Source: JAQBGV01 sp032128395
GTDB taxonomy: Bacteria; Planctomycetota; UBA8108; UBA1146
Length of the DNA stretch: 37,166 nt
Assembly (NCBI GenBank): GCA_032128395.1
Contig: JAQBGV010000196.1
Location: forward strand, 1 to 37,166
Reading direction: 5' to 3'
Shown here: one piece after another, positions 1-7,201 of the stretch
How the letters are laid out: every line of letters starts with the position of its first letter
Position numbering within the stretch: position 1 is the first letter of the stretch
Translations under genes and position numbers: made by a program
Notes under the pieces: model-generated
What the model saw: only the letters and a program-made list of their open reading frames with translations
What the model was told of the DNA's origin: nothing
The model's database searches: none

Positions 1-99
1 TCACCCCAACGAGGCTCGCCTTCGGCTTCGCTTTTGCCTTCGCTCTTGGCTTCGCTGCTGTTTCCTAGGGCTGGCTCCCAGCCCCTCGCGTTCTCGGGC

Positions 100-921
100 C
101 TACTTGATCTTGCCGAACCGCACGTGACAGCGGACACCCGCGGTGATGCGCCCCCCCGGATTCGGAAGAACGAGGCGCACGCCAAAGGTATGACTCGCCG
201 GGTCGACCACTGGATCGACCACTTCGATCCGGGCTCGGAACGGTCCGGTCCCCGGCGCATCGGGGAGAATCTCGGCTTCGTCCCCCACCGTCACTCGTCC
301 GAGGAACTCGACGGGGAGCAGAACTTCGACTCTCAAGGGATTGACCCGGACCACCGTCAGGACCGGCTTGCCGGGGCCGACGAGCTCGCCGGGGGAGAGA
401 AATCGTTCGGTGACGACCCCGTCGAGGGGGCTCGCGATGCGGCGGAGGGTGAGTCGGGCGCGAGCGCGGTCGACTTCGAGCGACGAAATTCGCTGAAGCT
501 CCTCCGCCTCCACGAGGGCGATCTCGGCGAGGCGTTGCTCGGTGCGCATGGCACGCAGTTCTTCCTCGGCGATGATCCCGGAGAGATTCTGGCGGGCCTC
601 GAGATTCAGACGGGCGTGCTCGATGCGCACCCGGGCCGCTTCTGCGTCGGATACCCGAGCCGCCCGCTCCTGCGCGAGCGCGAGATCGAGCTCTTCGACC
701 TCGGACTCGAGTGCGGCGAGGTACTGCCCGGCCCGAACCGAGTCCCCGCGCTCGACGAGGACCTCAGCGAGGCGTCCCTCGATCGGAATCCCGAGGGGGA
801 CCGTCGCGGTCGGGCGGATCACTCCGTCGAATGTGCCCATCTCCGTAGTCCCGCCGGGGACTCCGGCGGTGGAGCCGACGAGGCACAGGATGCAGATTGT
901 GAGTAGGAGTCCGCGTCTCAC
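100..921 (-). CDS. HlyD/RND-type efflux periplasmic adaptor subunit
   Basis: This 273-aa protein matches membrane-fusion proteins, which link an inner-membrane pump to a TolC channel across the periplasm. Residues 1-20 form a signal peptide. A first lipoyl half follows at about 28-70 (IEGRLAEVLVERGDSVRAGQ). A coiled-coil hairpin with many Ala, Glu and Arg spans about 72-155, and the second lipoyl half (SPLDGVVTERFLSPGELVGPG) and a beta-barrel domain follow. It is shorter than typical RND adaptors (350-400 aa), and little of the membrane-proximal domain appears to be present. The start is GTG, preceded by a GGGAGAGG ribosome site. The upstream neighbour on the same strand is a TolC homologue. 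The pump gene is not in the window and probably lies beyond the left edge. The family call is firm and the substrate unknown. Confidence 0.87.
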   Translation of the reverse strand: MRRGLLLTICILCLVGSTAGVPGGTTEMGTFDGVIRPTATVPLGIPIEGRLAEVLVERGDSVRAGQYLAALESEVEELDLALAQERAARVSDAEAARVRIEHARLNLEARQNLSGIIAEEELRAMRTEQRLAEIALVEAEELQRISSLEVDRARARLTLRRIASPLDGVVTERFLSPGELVGPGKPVLTVVRVNPLRVEVLLPVEFLGRVTVGDEAEILPDAPGTGPFRARIEVVDPVVDPASHTFGVRLVLPNPGGRITAGVRCHVRFGKIK

Positions 922-1076
922 GAACGGCCGTACCTCTCCCCCCCTGGCGAGCCCCCCTCAGATCGCAGGCAGAGAGTCAGCCCGAGCCGCCCACCAGGGG
1001 CGCACGAGTCGACTCCTCAGGGAGAAGAATACGATGTCACGCGGGTGAGCGCGGCCGACGATGACGGCCGGGCTCC

Positions 1077-2696
1077 CTAAGGAACGTGGATTCCCAGCAC
1101 GTTGAGCACGTCCCCGGTCTCCTTGCGAAAGGCCGTCATAGCCTTCAGGAGGAATACCGACGACTCGACCTGGGCGGTCTGTGCCTCGAGCAGGTCGTTC
1201 TGGACCTGGAGCACCTGATAGCTGGTGGATGCACCGACCTCGAGGCGGCGCTTCTCGCCGTCGAGCTGCTCCTGGCGAAGGCGCGTGGCGGCTCGCGTGG
1301 TCTTGACCCGCTGCTGCGCGCTGCGTACGTCGCGCACCGCCCGGGTCACGCCGAGCACGACAGAATTCACGGTGCGCTCCTGGTCGATGCGGGCGGACGA
1401 TCGATCGATGCGCGCCTGGCTCCGGCGCTCCCTGGCGATGCGGTTCCCGATGGGGATCTCGAAGACGAGACCCACGCTCCAGTTGTAGTACGTCCCGGTC
1501 GCCAGCTCATCCCATGATCCGCTGAATCCCCCTTCGAGGCCTGAATTCCCCCAGCTGCCCGTCAGGTCGAGTCGCGGGAGAGTGTCGTCCTCGGCTCGCC
1601 GCAGGAAGTCCTCGGTGTTGAGGATGGCGAGGAGCGCCTGTCGGACCTCGGTCCGTTGTTCGAGCGCCAGGGACACCGAATCCGAGAGCACGATCTCGAC
1701 GTCTTCGAGATTCGGCTCGGTCACGGGGAAGATCTCGACATTGAGGAAGAGCGGATTCTCCAGACCTCCCACTCTCTTCGCGGGGTCGTTGATCAGGTCG
1801 AGGAGGGCGTCCTGGGCATTCCCGCGAAAGTTGCGCGCGTCGATGATCCCCGCCCTTTGCGTCTCGATGTTCGCTTCCGAGTCGATGACGTCGATCTCGG
1901 TCCCGGTCCCCACATCGAGCTTCCGCTGATTGATGGCGCGGAGCTCCTCGGCCTCGACGAGGGCCTGTTCTTTCACCTCCAGGTCCTTGCGAGCGAAGAG
2001 GAGGTCCCAATAGGCATTGGCGACTGCGACACAGGTGTCCTCGACGCGGGATCGGAGTTCGAGGCTCGAGATCTCGACGTTGCGGCTCGCCACGCGCAGA
2101 CCGGTGAGCACGGTGTCATCGCCGAAGCCTCGCAGAATCGGCTGGGTCAACTGAAGCTCGACCGAGGAGCTGTAGCGCGGATTCAAGCTGAAGATCCCCG
2201 ACTCGGGGTTGTTGTTCCGAGCCCCCCCCACGGTCAGTTCGTAGCTCGTTCCGGTCTTGAGGAGCCCCGAGATCGCCGCGTCCCAACGATCGGACTCGAA
2301 GGGGTTGACCGCGATCTGGCTCGTCGTCGACCCGAAGTCGAGAAAACTCACGGAAGGCTGCCGGAATCGCGACAGCGTGTAGTTGGTTCGAAAGAGCGGG
2401 TCGAAGCCGGCGTCGGCGATCTTCACCTCGCGGCGGAATCGATCTTCGGCGAGCCGATCGGTCTGCAGATCGAGGTTGTAGATCAGCGCGAGCCGGATGG
2501 CTTCCTCGAGAGCGAGCTCCATCTCGGGGAGTTTCGGCTCCTGGAGGAGCAGTGGAGTCGCCTTCCCACCCGTCGCACCCGCCACAGCCCCGGCGGGGTC
2601 CGGCGGAGGAGTCGGATCATCCTGGGCCGGGGCGATCCCGCCAAGGGTGACGATCAGGATGAGGACGGCGCCGAGGGAGGCTGTACGCGAACGCAT
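1077..2696 (-). CDS. TolC-family outer-membrane efflux protein
   Basis: This 539-aa outer-membrane factor forms the trimeric channel through which tripartite efflux or type I secretion systems discharge. It has a signal peptide (residues 1-25, ending IAPAQ), a Pro/Gly-rich linker, and two OEP repeats of long amphipathic helices. The first helix begins LEEAIRLALIYNLDLQ. TolC-like helical segments recur near VANAYWDLLFARKDLEVKEQAL and in the C-terminal half (VTRAVRDVRSAQQRV, then YQVLQVQNDLLEAQ). The length is normal for the family. The ATG start has an AAAGGAG ribosome site. It is followed after 155 bp by the adaptor gene, so the two probably serve one exporter. The cargo cannot be deduced. 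Confidence 0.92.
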   Translation of the reverse strand: MRSRTASLGAVLILIVTLGGIAPAQDDPTPPPDPAGAVAGATGGKATPLLLQEPKLPEMELALEEAIRLALIYNLDLQTDRLAEDRFRREVKIADAGFDPLFRTNYTLSRFRQPSVSFLDFGSTTSQIAVNPFESDRWDAAISGLLKTGTSYELTVGGARNNNPESGIFSLNPRYSSSVELQLTQPILRGFGDDTVLTGLRVASRNVEISSLELRSRVEDTCVAVANAYWDLLFARKDLEVKEQALVEAEELRAINQRKLDVGTGTEIDVIDSEANIETQRAGIIDARNFRGNAQDALLDLINDPAKRVGGLENPLFLNVEIFPVTEPNLEDVEIVLSDSVSLALEQRTEVRQALLAILNTEDFLRRAEDDTLPRLDLTGSWGNSGLEGGFSGSWDELATGTYYNWSVGLVFEIPIGNRIARERRSQARIDRSSARIDQERTVNSVVLGVTRAVRDVRSAQQRVKTTRAATRLRQEQLDGEKRRLEVGASTSYQVLQVQNDLLEAQTAQVESSVFLLKAMTAFRKETGDVLNVLGIHVP

Positions 2697-2802
2697 CGCG
2701 CTCCTTTCCGAGGATCACATCGGGGCACCGGGGATCATAGGGAGCGGAGCGATGCTGGCAAGTTGACCCTGGGAAGGGATGTCGGGGCTGCGGGCTGCTG
2801 GT

Positions 2803-2839
2803 GTCCTGAGTCAGAAGTTCGCGCCTTCTGACTCAGGAC
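2803..2839 (-). terminator. perfect 15-bp inverted repeat after the 2841-3620 gene
   Basis: GTCCTGAGTCAGAAG (2803-2817) and its exact complement (2825-2839) flank a 7-nt loop. The structure starts one base after the stop codon of the minus-strand membrane-protein gene. No U-tract follows on the minus strand, so it could be a factor-assisted terminator, an mRNA 3'-end stabiliser, or a separator between this gene and tolC. Confidence 0.65.
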
Positions 2840-2840
2840 G

Positions 2841-3620
2841 CTAGTTCCCCCCGACCGCCATCCCCTGGGGAGCGGAAGTCGGCTTCGGCTTCATCTTCGT
2901 CGCGAGGTTCGGCAAGGCGTGGAGAGTCATCACGAAGATGAGCGCAAAGGCGCTCAGAGTCACGAGCAAGGAGAAACTCGCCCAGCACTCGTGGAGGTAC
3001 CAGCTGCGGAGGAACCACCCTCTCGAGAGGAATTCCAGCTTCACCCCGAGCCAGTTGACGAGCCAGCTCAGGCCGAGCACCCCACTCCACCCCCACACCG
3101 CCGCGAAGAACTCTCCCGAGGAGAGGCCGGTGGCGAGGGCGAGCGTGAAGAGGGTGTAGACCGCCAACCACCCCAGCAGCGTGCCGAGTCGAAGGGCCCC
3201 CGGAAGGTCACCGAGGGAGGCGAAGAAGCCGGACGCGGTGTCCGAGGCCCCGGCGGGGTGATAGAGGATGGTCGGCAGGCCGAATCCGCTCTCGGAGAAC
3301 TCCGGGAGCATCAGTTCCATGAGAGCCAGGCCGACCAGGAAGGTCAGCGCCATCCGGATCGCCATGACGATCGGAACCCCGATACGCTTGACCGGGCAGC
3401 GTCCGGTTCGGAGGAACGGCTGGTGGTCCTCGAGCGGTCGAAACTTTTCGATGGGAGTCCCGGTGGCGAGGCAAGCGATCGAACGAATCAGGGCTTCGAT
3501 CGCGATGCCGGGGAGAAAGATGATCTTCGTGGTGCGGCGCACGAGGAGATTTAGCCGGAAGTAGCCGATCCCCCACAAGACGAGTGCCCAGAGTCCGAGC
3601 CAGATGATGGTGTCACTCAT
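2841..3620 (-). CDS. polytopic membrane protein resembling an inactive M50-type peptidase
   Basis: This 259-aa integral membrane protein has about five hydrophobic segments (near residues 5-21, 82-105, 143-165, 172-190 and 215-235) and a basic/Pro tail. Residues 33-55 read KIIFLPGIAIEALIRSIAC, then LATG. This resembles the start of membrane-embedded M50-type metalloprotease relatives, where FLPG is followed by an HELSHALAC-like zinc site. Here the aligned residues are EALIR, so the two His ligands and the Glu are missing. The comparison was made by eye and the family call is tentative. The start is ATG with GGGAGAGGA upstream. Its promoter region contains four 13-bp direct repeats, and its 3' end abuts a strong hairpin. 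Confidence 0.6.
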   Translation of the reverse strand: MSDTIIWLGLWALVLWGIGYFRLNLLVRRTTKIIFLPGIAIEALIRSIACLATGTPIEKFRPLEDHQPFLRTGRCPVKRIGVPIVMAIRMALTFLVGLALMELMLPEFSESGFGLPTILYHPAGASDTASGFFASLGDLPGALRLGTLLGWLAVYTLFTLALATGLSSGEFFAAVWGWSGVLGLSWLVNWLGVKLEFLSRGWFLRSWYLHECWASFSLLVTLSAFALIFVMTLHALPNLATKMKPKPTSAPQGMAVGGN

Positions 3621-3660
3621 CGCATCCTCTCCCGGTCTGCCCGCACCCCGTCACCGGGTG

Positions 3661-3712
3661 GTGGTCACCATGCGTGGTCACCCTGCGTGGTCACCCTGCG
3701 TGGTCACCGTCA
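3661..3712. repeat. four 13-bp direct repeats (GTGGTCACC iterons)
   Basis: Four head-to-tail copies of GTGGTCACCNTGC lie at 3661-3673, 3674-3686, 3687-3699 and 3700-3712; the last ends GTCA. Each contains the short palindrome GGTCACC. They sit between the 3' end of parB and the start of the divergently placed membrane-protein gene, 41 bp upstream of that gene's ATG. Regular spacing of about 1.2 helical turns fits an operator or iteron for a DNA-binding protein. A chance minisatellite is the alternative. Confidence 0.8.
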
Positions 3713-3836
3713 GGTGCGAGTCAGGAGTCCGATCTCCCGATGAGGGCGGAAGATCGAGCCGAGAAAAGTACCATCCAGAGCGCTTCGATGGCCAGAGCCG
3801 CTGCGGGGCGGACCGCACAGCTCTCGAGGCGGCGAC

Positions 3837-3851
3837 ATAACTCTAAGTTAT
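3837..3851. terminator. small AT-rich hairpin at the 3' end of parB
   Basis: ATAACT (3837-3842) and AGTTAT (3846-3851) form a 6-bp stem with a 3-nt loop, directly beyond the parB stop codon. The surrounding 40 bp are unusually AT-rich for this genome. The T-run (TTTATTT) is on the plus-strand side of the stem, which is the wrong side for parB. Terminator function is therefore only possible. Confidence 0.3.
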
Positions 3852-3852
3852 T

Positions 3853-4746
3853 TTATTTCAACAACTTAAGTCGAATTCTCTCGAAATCATCGGTCGAGTA
3901 GAAGTCGATGATGACCTTTCCCCCGGCACGGTGAGTTCGAATCTCCACCTTGGTACCCAGGGCGCGAGCGAGAGACTGCTCCTGGTCTGCGATGTGGGGC
4001 GGCTTGACCGGAATCGAACGCCTTCCCCGCTTCGCGGTGACGTGCTCGGGGTCTGCCACGGATCGCGGGAGCTCCCCGCGGAGATCGCGAATGGCCTCAT
4101 CGAGGCGCCGGACGCTCCAGCCACCATCGATCATCCGCCCGAAGACTCCGAGCCGTTCTTCTCCCTCCTCGAGGGAGAGGAGCAATTTCGCGTGCCCCGC
4201 CGAGATGCGGTTGGAGGCGAGTGCTTCCCGGATCGTCTGCTCTAACTCCAGAAACCGTAGGGCATTAGCAATACTGGAGCGCTTTTTCCCCAGCCGCTCC
4301 GCCAGCTGCTCTTGCGTCCACTCATGCGTTTTTAGCAACTCTCGATAGGCCAACGCGAGTTCGATCGAGTTCAGATCTTCCCTCTGAATGTTCTCGATCA
4401 GCGCTAGTCGCAGGAGTTTCGCCGGATCGATATTCTGAACGATCGCGGGGATGAGTTCGACACCGACGGAGAGCGCAGCACGCAGGCGGCGCTCCCCCGC
4501 CACCAGTTCGAACCCTCCAGCTTCGTCGGGACGAACGACGATGGGCTGCAAGATCCCCTCGTTCTTGATCGATGAGGCGAGCTCACGGAGCGCCTGATCG
4601 TCGAAATAGGTTCGCGGCTGAGCGCGGTTGACCCGGATCTGGCGAGGATCGAGCTGCCGCACCTCAGTGACCGCCGCAGGGATGCCCTCGTGGTCCGTTT
4701 TCCTGATCAGTGAGTCTAGACCCCTACCGAGTTTCCGCGCACTCAT
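3853..4746 (-). CDS. parB: ParB chromosome-partition protein (CTP-dependent clamp)
   Basis: This 297-aa protein binds parS, loads as a CTP-gated clamp, spreads on DNA and directs origin segregation together with ParA. It shows the KLGRGLDSLI N-terminus, the ParB/Srx domain with GERRLRA (84-90) and ENIQR (118-122), which are the CTP-binding boxes, and a helix-turn-helix near 140-165 (TQEQLAERLGKKRSSIANAL). A C-terminal dimerisation segment ends the protein. The start is the ATG inside the parA stop region, giving a 23-bp overlap. An open frame extends upstream to 5076, but that extension only shadows parA. Length and motifs are those of a normal chromosomal ParB. Confidence 0.96.
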   Translation of the reverse strand: MSARKLGRGLDSLIRKTDHEGIPAAVTEVRQLDPRQIRVNRAQPRTYFDDQALRELASSIKNEGILQPIVVRPDEAGGFELVAGERRLRAALSVGVELIPAIVQNIDPAKLLRLALIENIQREDLNSIELALAYRELLKTHEWTQEQLAERLGKKRSSIANALRFLELEQTIREALASNRISAGHAKLLLSLEEGEERLGVFGRMIDGGWSVRRLDEAIRDLRGELPRSVADPEHVTAKRGRRSIPVKPPHIADQEQSLARALGTKVEIRTHRAGGKVIIDFYSTDDFERIRLKLLK

Positions 4747-5497
4747 GCTCGAGCATCTCCTTCGCGAGATTGAGGTAGGCCCACGCGCCCCGGGAGCGCG
4801 GCGCGTACTGGCAGACCGGCTCCCCGTGGCTCGTGGCCTCGGCCAACGCAACATCACGGGGAATGATGGTCTCCAGGACAAGTTCTGGGAAGTACTTTCG
4901 GACTTCGTCGACCACCTCGATCGAAAGTTCGAGGTCGGCCGAAAAAAGGGTGAGGAGGATCCCGGCGGTCTCCAAGGGACAGGAGCGAGATCGATCCGCC
5001 TGCTCGATGAGCCGGAGCATCTGGGCGAGACCCTCCATCGCGTAGTATTCGCACTGTACAGGCACCAGGACCGCATCTGCCCACTGCAGGGCGAGGCTCG
5101 TCAGGGGACCGAGCGAGGGGGGGCAGTCGATGAGGGTGAAATCCCACCCGGGAGTGGCCTGGTCTAGGCTTGACCGGAGTTCTGGCACGCGGGCGCTCCG
5201 CAGATCGTCGGTACGGAGCGGAATCGTCGGGCTCGGGGGTGATGGAATCAGCTCGAAGCGCTCGATCGCGGTCGGACGTGCGAGATCTCCCCAGGTTCGG
5301 ACCCCGTCCCACAGCTCCCGCAGGGGCGAGATGGGAGGAGGGGACACTGCGAGACCCGATGTGGCGTTTCCCTGGGGGTCGAGGTCCACGAGGAGGACTC
5401 GGCGCCCCGCGCGTGCGAAGTAGGCGCCGACATTCGTGGCGGTGGTGGTCTTTCCAACTCCGCCCTTCTGGCTAGCGATTGCGATGACCCGGCTCAC
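4724..5497 (-). CDS. parA: ParA/Soj chromosome-partition ATPase
   Basis: This 257-aa deviant Walker-A ATPase forms a nucleoid-bound gradient that moves ParB-parS complexes. It shows KGGVGKTT at 11-18, the Walker A' stretch VLLVDLDPQGNATSGL, and the Walker B region FTLIDCPPSLG. The later PVQCEYYAMEGLAQ and ARSRGAWAYLNLAKEML segments are typical of Soj. The start is GTG with an AAGGGGAA ribosome site 5' of it. It overlaps parB by 23 bp. Two parS sites lie 74-135 bp upstream, so expression is probably autoregulated by ParB binding. The usual upstream gidB/rsmG gene is absent, and a phosphoesterase diverges from this locus instead. Confidence 0.96.
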   Translation of the reverse strand: MSRVIAIASQKGGVGKTTTATNVGAYFARAGRRVLLVDLDPQGNATSGLAVSPPPISPLRELWDGVRTWGDLARPTAIERFELIPSPPSPTIPLRTDDLRSARVPELRSSLDQATPGWDFTLIDCPPSLGPLTSLALQWADAVLVPVQCEYYAMEGLAQMLRLIEQADRSRSCPLETAGILLTLFSADLELSIEVVDEVRKYFPELVLETIIPRDVALAEATSHGEPVCQYAPRSRGAWAYLNLAKEMLEHECAETR

Positions 5498-5522
5498 GCT
5501 TCCCCTTCACGCGCCGGCCCAA

Positions 5523-5550
5523 GGTATCCGACTTTCGGGGGGAACGACAA
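5523..5550 (-). promoter_or_regulatory. possible sigma-70-like parA promoter
   Basis: On the minus strand TTGTCG (5545-5550) and GATACC (5523-5528) are separated by 16 bp. They lie between the inner parS site and the parA GTG. Both hexamers match the consensus only partly. The placement next to parS would allow ParB to repress the operon. Confidence 0.35.
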
Positions 5551-5570
5551 GAGTTCCAGCGGCGCGATCG

Positions 5571-5586
5571 TGTTCCACGTGGAACA
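5571..5586. promoter_or_regulatory. parS: parS site 1
   Basis: The perfect 16-bp palindrome TGTTCCACGTGGAACA matches the bacterial parS consensus TGTTNCACGTGNAACA. It is the ParB nucleation site and lies 74 bp upstream of the parA start. Confidence 0.95.
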
Positions 5587-5616
5587 CTGTAGGGAGGCGA
5601 GCGGAATCTCACCCAA

Positions 5617-5632
5617 TGTTCCACGTGGAACA
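5617..5632. promoter_or_regulatory. parS: parS site 2
   Basis: A second copy of TGTTCCACGTGGAACA, identical to site 1 and offset by 46 bp. Two parS sites so close together would give a strong ParB loading platform in the parA leader. Confidence 0.95.
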
Positions 5633-5852
5633 ATTTCTCTGGCGTGGAGGCGAGAATAAGCTTCAGCCCGCGCCCCATCCTGCCGATGCTCAGAGGTCGT
5701 GAAGTGGCCGCTCGGTGCTCGATTTCGCTGGCAATTGCGCGCAAGCTCGGGATTGGGGGAGAGTTGAGGGCCCTTTCCTTTGTGATCGGAACTTCATAAG
5801 ATCGGGACCACGTCCCGGGGATCTGCCCGGCGAGGCGGAAGAGGATCCACCC

Positions 5853-6578
5853 GTGCGCATCGCAGTCATTTCGGACATTCACGGAAACCGAGAGGCGATC
5901 GACACCGTCCTCGCCGTGATCGATTCCATGGATTGCGAGAAGATCTTCTGCCTCGGCGATGTGGTCGGCTACGGGCCTGATCCAGGGTACTGCGTCGAGC
6001 TCATCGGCAAGAGAAGCGAGGTCACCCTCGCGGGGAACCACGAGTATGCGGTCCTGGGCAAGATCAACGTCGACTACTTCAATCCCCATGCTCGCCAGGC
6101 GACTCTCTGGACCCGTGATCAGCTCACAGAGTCGCAGATCCAGACCATCTCGGCGTATCCCCTGACCCACGTCTGGGAGAAGTGCACTTTCGTGCACGGT
6201 ACTCTCGATTCCCCGGACCTCTTCGACTACATCCAGACCTCGTACGACGCCCACCTCTCGCTCGCGCGACTCGAGACCAAGGTCTGCTTCATCGGGCACT
6301 CCCACGTCCCGGTGGCGTTCCTCCAGACCGACGACGTGATCACCTACAGCACGGATCCTTCGATCGACCTCGGCTACGCGGTGAAGTCGATCGTCAACGT
6401 CGGCAGCGTCGGACAGCCGCGCGATGGTAACCCGAACGCAAGTTTCGCGACCTTCGATACGGTCACGGAAATCGTTGAACTCCACCGGATCCCGTACGAC
6501 CTCGCTGCGACCCAGATCAAGATCATGGAAGCCGGCCTGCCGGCGTTCCTCGCGGAGAGGCTCGCGGTGGGGCGGTAG
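5853..6578 (+). CDS. YfcE/MJ0936-type metallophosphoesterase
   Basis: This 241-aa calcineurin-like phosphoesterase is a cytoplasmic dinuclear-metal hydrolase that acts on phosphodiesters or phosphomonoesters. The metal-binding signatures appear in order: SDIHGN (7-12), LGDVVGYGPDP (about 35-45), GNHEY (about 62-66), VHGT and a terminal GHSHVP. The NVGSVGQPRD segment is typical of the Metallophos_2 group. The start is GTG at 5853, with GGAAGAGGA 5' of it. The longer upstream reading lacks conserved residues. It diverges from parA across the parS region. The natural substrate cannot be read from the sequence. Confidence 0.88.
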   Translation: MRIAVISDIHGNREAIDTVLAVIDSMDCEKIFCLGDVVGYGPDPGYCVELIGKRSEVTLAGNHEYAVLGKINVDYFNPHARQATLWTRDQLTESQIQTISAYPLTHVWEKCTFVHGTLDSPDLFDYIQTSYDAHLSLARLETKVCFIGHSHVPVAFLQTDDVITYSTDPSIDLGYAVKSIVNVGSVGQPRDGNPNASFATFDTVTEIVELHRIPYDLAATQIKIMEAGLPAFLAERLAVGR

Positions 6579-6882
6579 GGGAGTCGCGCCGCAGGCCCAG
6601 CTCACAGCACCCCAGCCGCACACTCGGAAACCCGGAAATCACCCTAGAAGTCCCCACGGTCTCGAGATCACCCGAACGTCCGCAGCTATCGGCACTGCAC
6701 GGAGTTCCAAGGCAACTCCAGTCGCGATACGGATCGCGGGGGCGCCAGCCATCGATTCGGATTCAGGGATCAGGGCGCGCGGTCGGAAGGCAACGTAACT
6801 CTTTATATTGAACTGAGTTACGCGATAGTTGGGTGTTCGATGAGAGTCCACGCTTCGATCAAGGTCTACCCGACCCCAATCC
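6579..6882. other. 304-bp convergent intergenic region
   Basis: This gap lies between the 3' ends of the phosphoesterase (plus) and tatA (minus) genes. It contains one clear dyad in an AT-rich patch (6794-6822). A minus-strand frame of about 70 codons (6639-6851) has no ribosome site or recognisable features, so it was not called. Confidence 0.6.
6794..6822. terminator. candidate bidirectional terminator hairpin
   Basis: CGTAACTC (6794-6801) pairs with GAGTTACG (6815-6822) around a 13-nt AT-rich loop that includes TTTATATT. It is located between two converging genes. The stem is short and has no following T-run. Confidence 0.4.
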
Positions 6883-7137
6883 CTACTTCTCGTCGGACTC
6901 GCTCCCCGACGCTTTCGCGGGCGGGGTGATCGTCGGCTGAGGCCGGTTCGACTCCACCTCTACCTCATCCTCGATCCCCTTGATCCCCTTCTTGAACTCG
7001 ACGACGCCGCGGCCCATCGATCGCATGACTTCTGGGAGGCGTCGGCCGAAGAGGAGGAGGGCGATGATCAGGATGACGACCCACTCGGTCCCGCCGGGAA
7101 GGCCGAGGAAGGCGGTGGGGGGGGTGAACATGGTCAT
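6883..7137 (-). CDS. tatA: Sec-independent protein translocase subunit TatA
   Basis: This 84-aa protein is the pore-forming subunit of the twin-arginine pathway, which exports folded proteins across the inner membrane. It has one N-terminal transmembrane helix (TEWVVILIIALLLFG), the hallmark FGRRLPEVMRSMGRGVVEFKKGI hinge and amphipathic helix, and a charged, Pro-rich tail ending ESDEK. The length is typical for TatA/E. The start is ATG with a strong GGAGGAG ribosome site; a second ATG two codons later is possible. No tatB or tatC is nearby. It lies 64 bp downstream of a lipoprotein gene on the same strand. Confidence 0.93.
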   Translation of the reverse strand: MTMFTPPTAFLGLPGGTEWVVILIIALLLFGRRLPEVMRSMGRGVVEFKKGIKGIEDEVEVESNRPQPTITPPAKASGSESDEK

Positions 7138-7201
7138 GGCTCCTCCAGGTCAGCCTCGCATTGTACGATCCGTGACTGATCGATCGCAAGAGCGGCTCGC
7201 A

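Larger units (their letters stand above)
5498..5852. other. 355-bp divergent intergenic region carrying parS and promoters
   Basis: This non-coding stretch separates parA (minus) from the phosphoesterase gene (plus). It holds two parS sites and a candidate parA promoter. No coding sequence longer than a few codons looks real. The plus-strand open frame running in from 5715 is the untranslated leader of the phosphoesterase, because the signature SDIHGN starts just after the GTG at 5853. Confidence 0.75.

Noticed and set aside
1..99. Repeated GCCTTCGCTT-like motif at the left edge
   Set aside because: It is short and irregular, cut by the window edge, and cannot be told apart from the 5' end of a Ser/Glu/Lys-rich coding region.
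1656..2831. 391-codon plus-strand open frame
   Set aside because: It is antisense to tolC, whose protein has clear family features. High GC leaves long shadow frames throughout this window.
6639..6851. 70-codon minus-strand frame downstream of tatA
   Set aside because: No ribosome site, no hydrophobic or conserved features, and it runs through the AT-rich dyad.
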